Source of the DNA: Acidobacteriota bacterium
GTDB lineage: Bacteria > Acidobacteriota > Thermoanaerobaculia > Thermoanaerobaculales > Thermoanaerobaculaceae
Assembly: GCA_021782525.1 (NCBI GenBank)
Contig: JAJXUY010000013.1
Span: forward strand, 1-14,589
Direction of reading: 5' to 3'
DNA: 14,589 bases
A program made the position numbers and the translations under genes. Numbering within the stretch: position 1 is the stretch's first letter; each line of letters opens with the position of its first letter. A model generated the notes under the pieces. It was not told where the DNA came from. It saw only the letters and a program-made list of their open reading frames with translations, and did no database searches. Positions 13,200-14,589 of the stretch are shown in pieces.

Positions 13200-14589
13200 T
13201 CACGGTGGGGGCGCTTCCCCTCGCGTGGGTTTCTCGCCGTTCGCGCCCGTCGCGGCGGCGAACCTGTAGTTCCCCTGCATGAACTGCTCGACGTACCACT
13301 CCATCGTGTCGTGGCTCTCCATGTACATGTCGAGCTGGCTCGAGCACGCCATCAGCCGACCGAGGTGGTCGAGCGCCGCCTCGGTCTCCGCAGCCGTGCC
13401 CTTGCGGAACCAGGCGTTGACCACGTCCATGCGGCGGTCGACCTGGAACCCGATGTGGCGCAGGATGCGCTCGAGGAAGACGGCCCGCAGGTTGCGGCGC
13501 CAGCGCGTCGCGCCGCCGCCGGCGAAGCGGAACGAGACCGCGTTGAGGTTGCGCTCGCCGGCCAGCGTCGCGTCCACCAGGGTGAAGTGGAACGCCAGGC
13601 GGCTGTTCAGGTTCATGTAGTCGGAGGCGACCAGCAGGTAGCTCTTCTCCCCGAGCGCCCGGCGGGCGCTCGACTGCGAGCCGAGCGAGCCGGCCACCAC
13701 GGAGGCGAGGCCGCCGAGGCTCGCCGGCATCTCCCGCCGCCACGAAACGCCGGGGTGCATGACCCCGCGCCAGAGCGCCTGGAACGGACGGCTCACGATC
13801 TCCTCGGCGCGCACCTCCTCCCCGGCCTGCGCCGACGGCGCCAGCCCGCCGCCGAGGTCGAGGACGAACAGGCGGATCGGGGTGGCGCCCGCGAGCCGGC
13901 GGGCCGCGTGCGGCGCGCGGTCGAGCACCGAGTCCGAGAGCGTGAACATCGCCTCGATCGCCTTCTCGTGGCAGAAGCGCAGCACGTCGTGCGCCGAGCG
14001 GCAGGCGGACGGGCGGAAGTTGAGCGCCGACGGGTCCACCAGGCGCAGCGTGAGCAGCCGCCGGTGCAACGGGTCCGCCTCGCCGCCGGCGAAACGCTCG
14101 GGGATCTCGACGCTGCGCGCCGCGGGCGGCCACAGCGCGCCGGCGAACACCGCCCGGCGGGCGGCGTCGAGGCTCACGGTCGCACCCGGCATCACCGCCC
14201 CGAGCGCCCCCTCCGCTTCGAACACCGACGGGATCCCCCACTCGCGCAGCAGCGCCGCGGCGTGGCCGGCGACGTTGCCGCGCTCCGCCACCAGCCCCGC
14301 CAGGCGTGGCAGCACGCGCACGATCTCCGGCGTGGCGCGGCGCACGAACACGATCGCGCCCTCGGGGACGTGCGCGGCACGCGGCATCTCGGCGAGCGCG
14401 AGCGCCGGCCCCGACGTCCGCCCGGGGAACACGGTGCGCCCGCCGGCGAACAGCGGCGCCGCCTTGGGGCGGCTCCACGCCCGGCGCAGGGCGCCCGGGC
14501 CCACCAGCAGGTCGCGCGTCTGCACGACGTAGAGCTCGCCGCGCTCGTCGAGCACCCACTCGACGTCCTGCGGGGTGCCGAAGTGAGCC
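13200..14589 (-). CDS. PEP/pyruvate-binding (PEP-synthase-like) protein, C-terminal part
   Basis: The frame is open to the right edge; the GTG at 14555 is internal. The peptide entering the window, HFGTPQDVEWVLDERGELYV followed by VQTRD, is the typical end of the PPDK/PEP-synthase ATP-grasp domain. After it comes the mobile phosphohistidine domain: AERGNVAGHAAALLREWGIP, with the catalytic His about 109 residues from the visible start. The remaining about 330 residues lack the PEP-binding TIM barrel of true PEP synthase. They resemble instead the C-terminal domain of long PEP/pyruvate-binding-domain proteins (SDYMNLNSRLAFHFTLVDA, CSSQLDMYMESHDTMEWYVE). The likely reaction is ATP-dependent phosphotransfer to the His and then to an unknown acceptor. 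The gene is monocistronic as far as seen, with a 310-bp gap to the next gene. Confidence 0.88.
   Translation of the reverse strand, partial: AHFGTPQDVEWVLDERGELYVVQTRDLLVGPGALRRAWSRPKAAPLFAGGRTVFPGRTSGPALALAEMPRAAHVPEGAIVFVRRATPEIVRVLPRLAGLVAERGNVAGHAAALLREWGIPSVFEAEGALGAVMPGATVSLDAARRAVFAGALWPPAARSVEIPERFAGGEADPLHRRLLTLRLVDPSALNFRPSACRSAHDVLRFCHEKAIEAMFTLSDSVLDRAPHAARRLAGATPIRLFVLDLGGGLAPSAQAGEEVRAEEIVSRPFQALWRGVMHPGVSWRREMPASLGGLASVVAGSLGSQSSARRALGEKSYLLVASDYMNLNSRLAFHFTLVDATLAGERNLNAVSFRFAGGGATRWRRNLRAVFLERILRHIGFQVDRRMDVVNAWFRKGTAAETEAALDHLGRLMACSSQLDMYMESHDTMEWYVEQFMQGNYRFAAATGANGEKPTRGEAPPP

Noticed and set aside
13174..14559. Minus-strand frame of 461 codons overlapping the PEP-synthase-like gene
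   Set aside because: Arg/Gly/Ala low-complexity product; the 13200-14589 frame carries the PPDK and phosphohistidine motifs.

Overview
The window is GC-rich bacterial DNA. The likely source is a Gram-negative high-GC organism, for example Acidobacteriota or a myxobacterium-like lineage. That guess rests on a Hanks-type Ser/Thr kinase fused to TolB-like and TPR regions, a PEP-synthase-like protein, a LuxR regulator, and an exported protein with a beta-rich end. No rRNA, tRNA, CRISPR array or intact transposase or integrase was seen, so the taxonomic guess is weak.

Layout. (1) Positions 1-129 are the last 42 codons of a gene running in from the left. (2) Positions 130-7119 hold a somewhat AT-richer block. 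On the minus strand it carries a two-gene unit: a 193-aa protein with an NHLP/Nif11-like leader motif (2647-3228), then, after a 3-nt gap, a 728-aa protein resembling TULIP/P47-like proteins with a glycine-rich hydrophobic segment and a Cys-rich C-terminus (457-2643). Divergent to it on the plus strand are a 387-aa protein of unknown function (3458-4621) and a 583-aa exported protein with a coiled-coil middle and a beta-rich C-terminus (5044-6795). (3) At 7120-7428 lies a 5'-truncated second copy of the left-edge gene's 3' end, 59 identical bases included. The block is therefore bracketed by two copies of one gene end, and near-identical 24-bp direct repeats lie at 375-398 and 7087-7110.

(4) From 7429 rightward the sequence becomes ordinary GC-rich chromosome. 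It holds a TPM-domain membrane protein (7452-8462, minus), a divergent Ser/Thr kinase with TolB-like and TPR regions (8585-11122, plus), a small unrecognised protein (11150-11563, minus), a LuxR-type regulator (11741-12889, minus), and the C-terminal part of a PEP/pyruvate-binding protein that runs off the right edge (13200-14589, minus).

How they may work together. The 457-6795 genes form a compact divergent cassette of four proteins, three of them not recognisable or only weakly so, and it is the best candidate for an undescribed system. A secreted or envelope-associated function is inferred from the exported protein and the lipid-binding-like fold of the TULIP-like protein; no biochemical role can be read from the sequence. 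The right half looks like signalling genes (kinase, LuxR regulator), with no evident link to the cassette.
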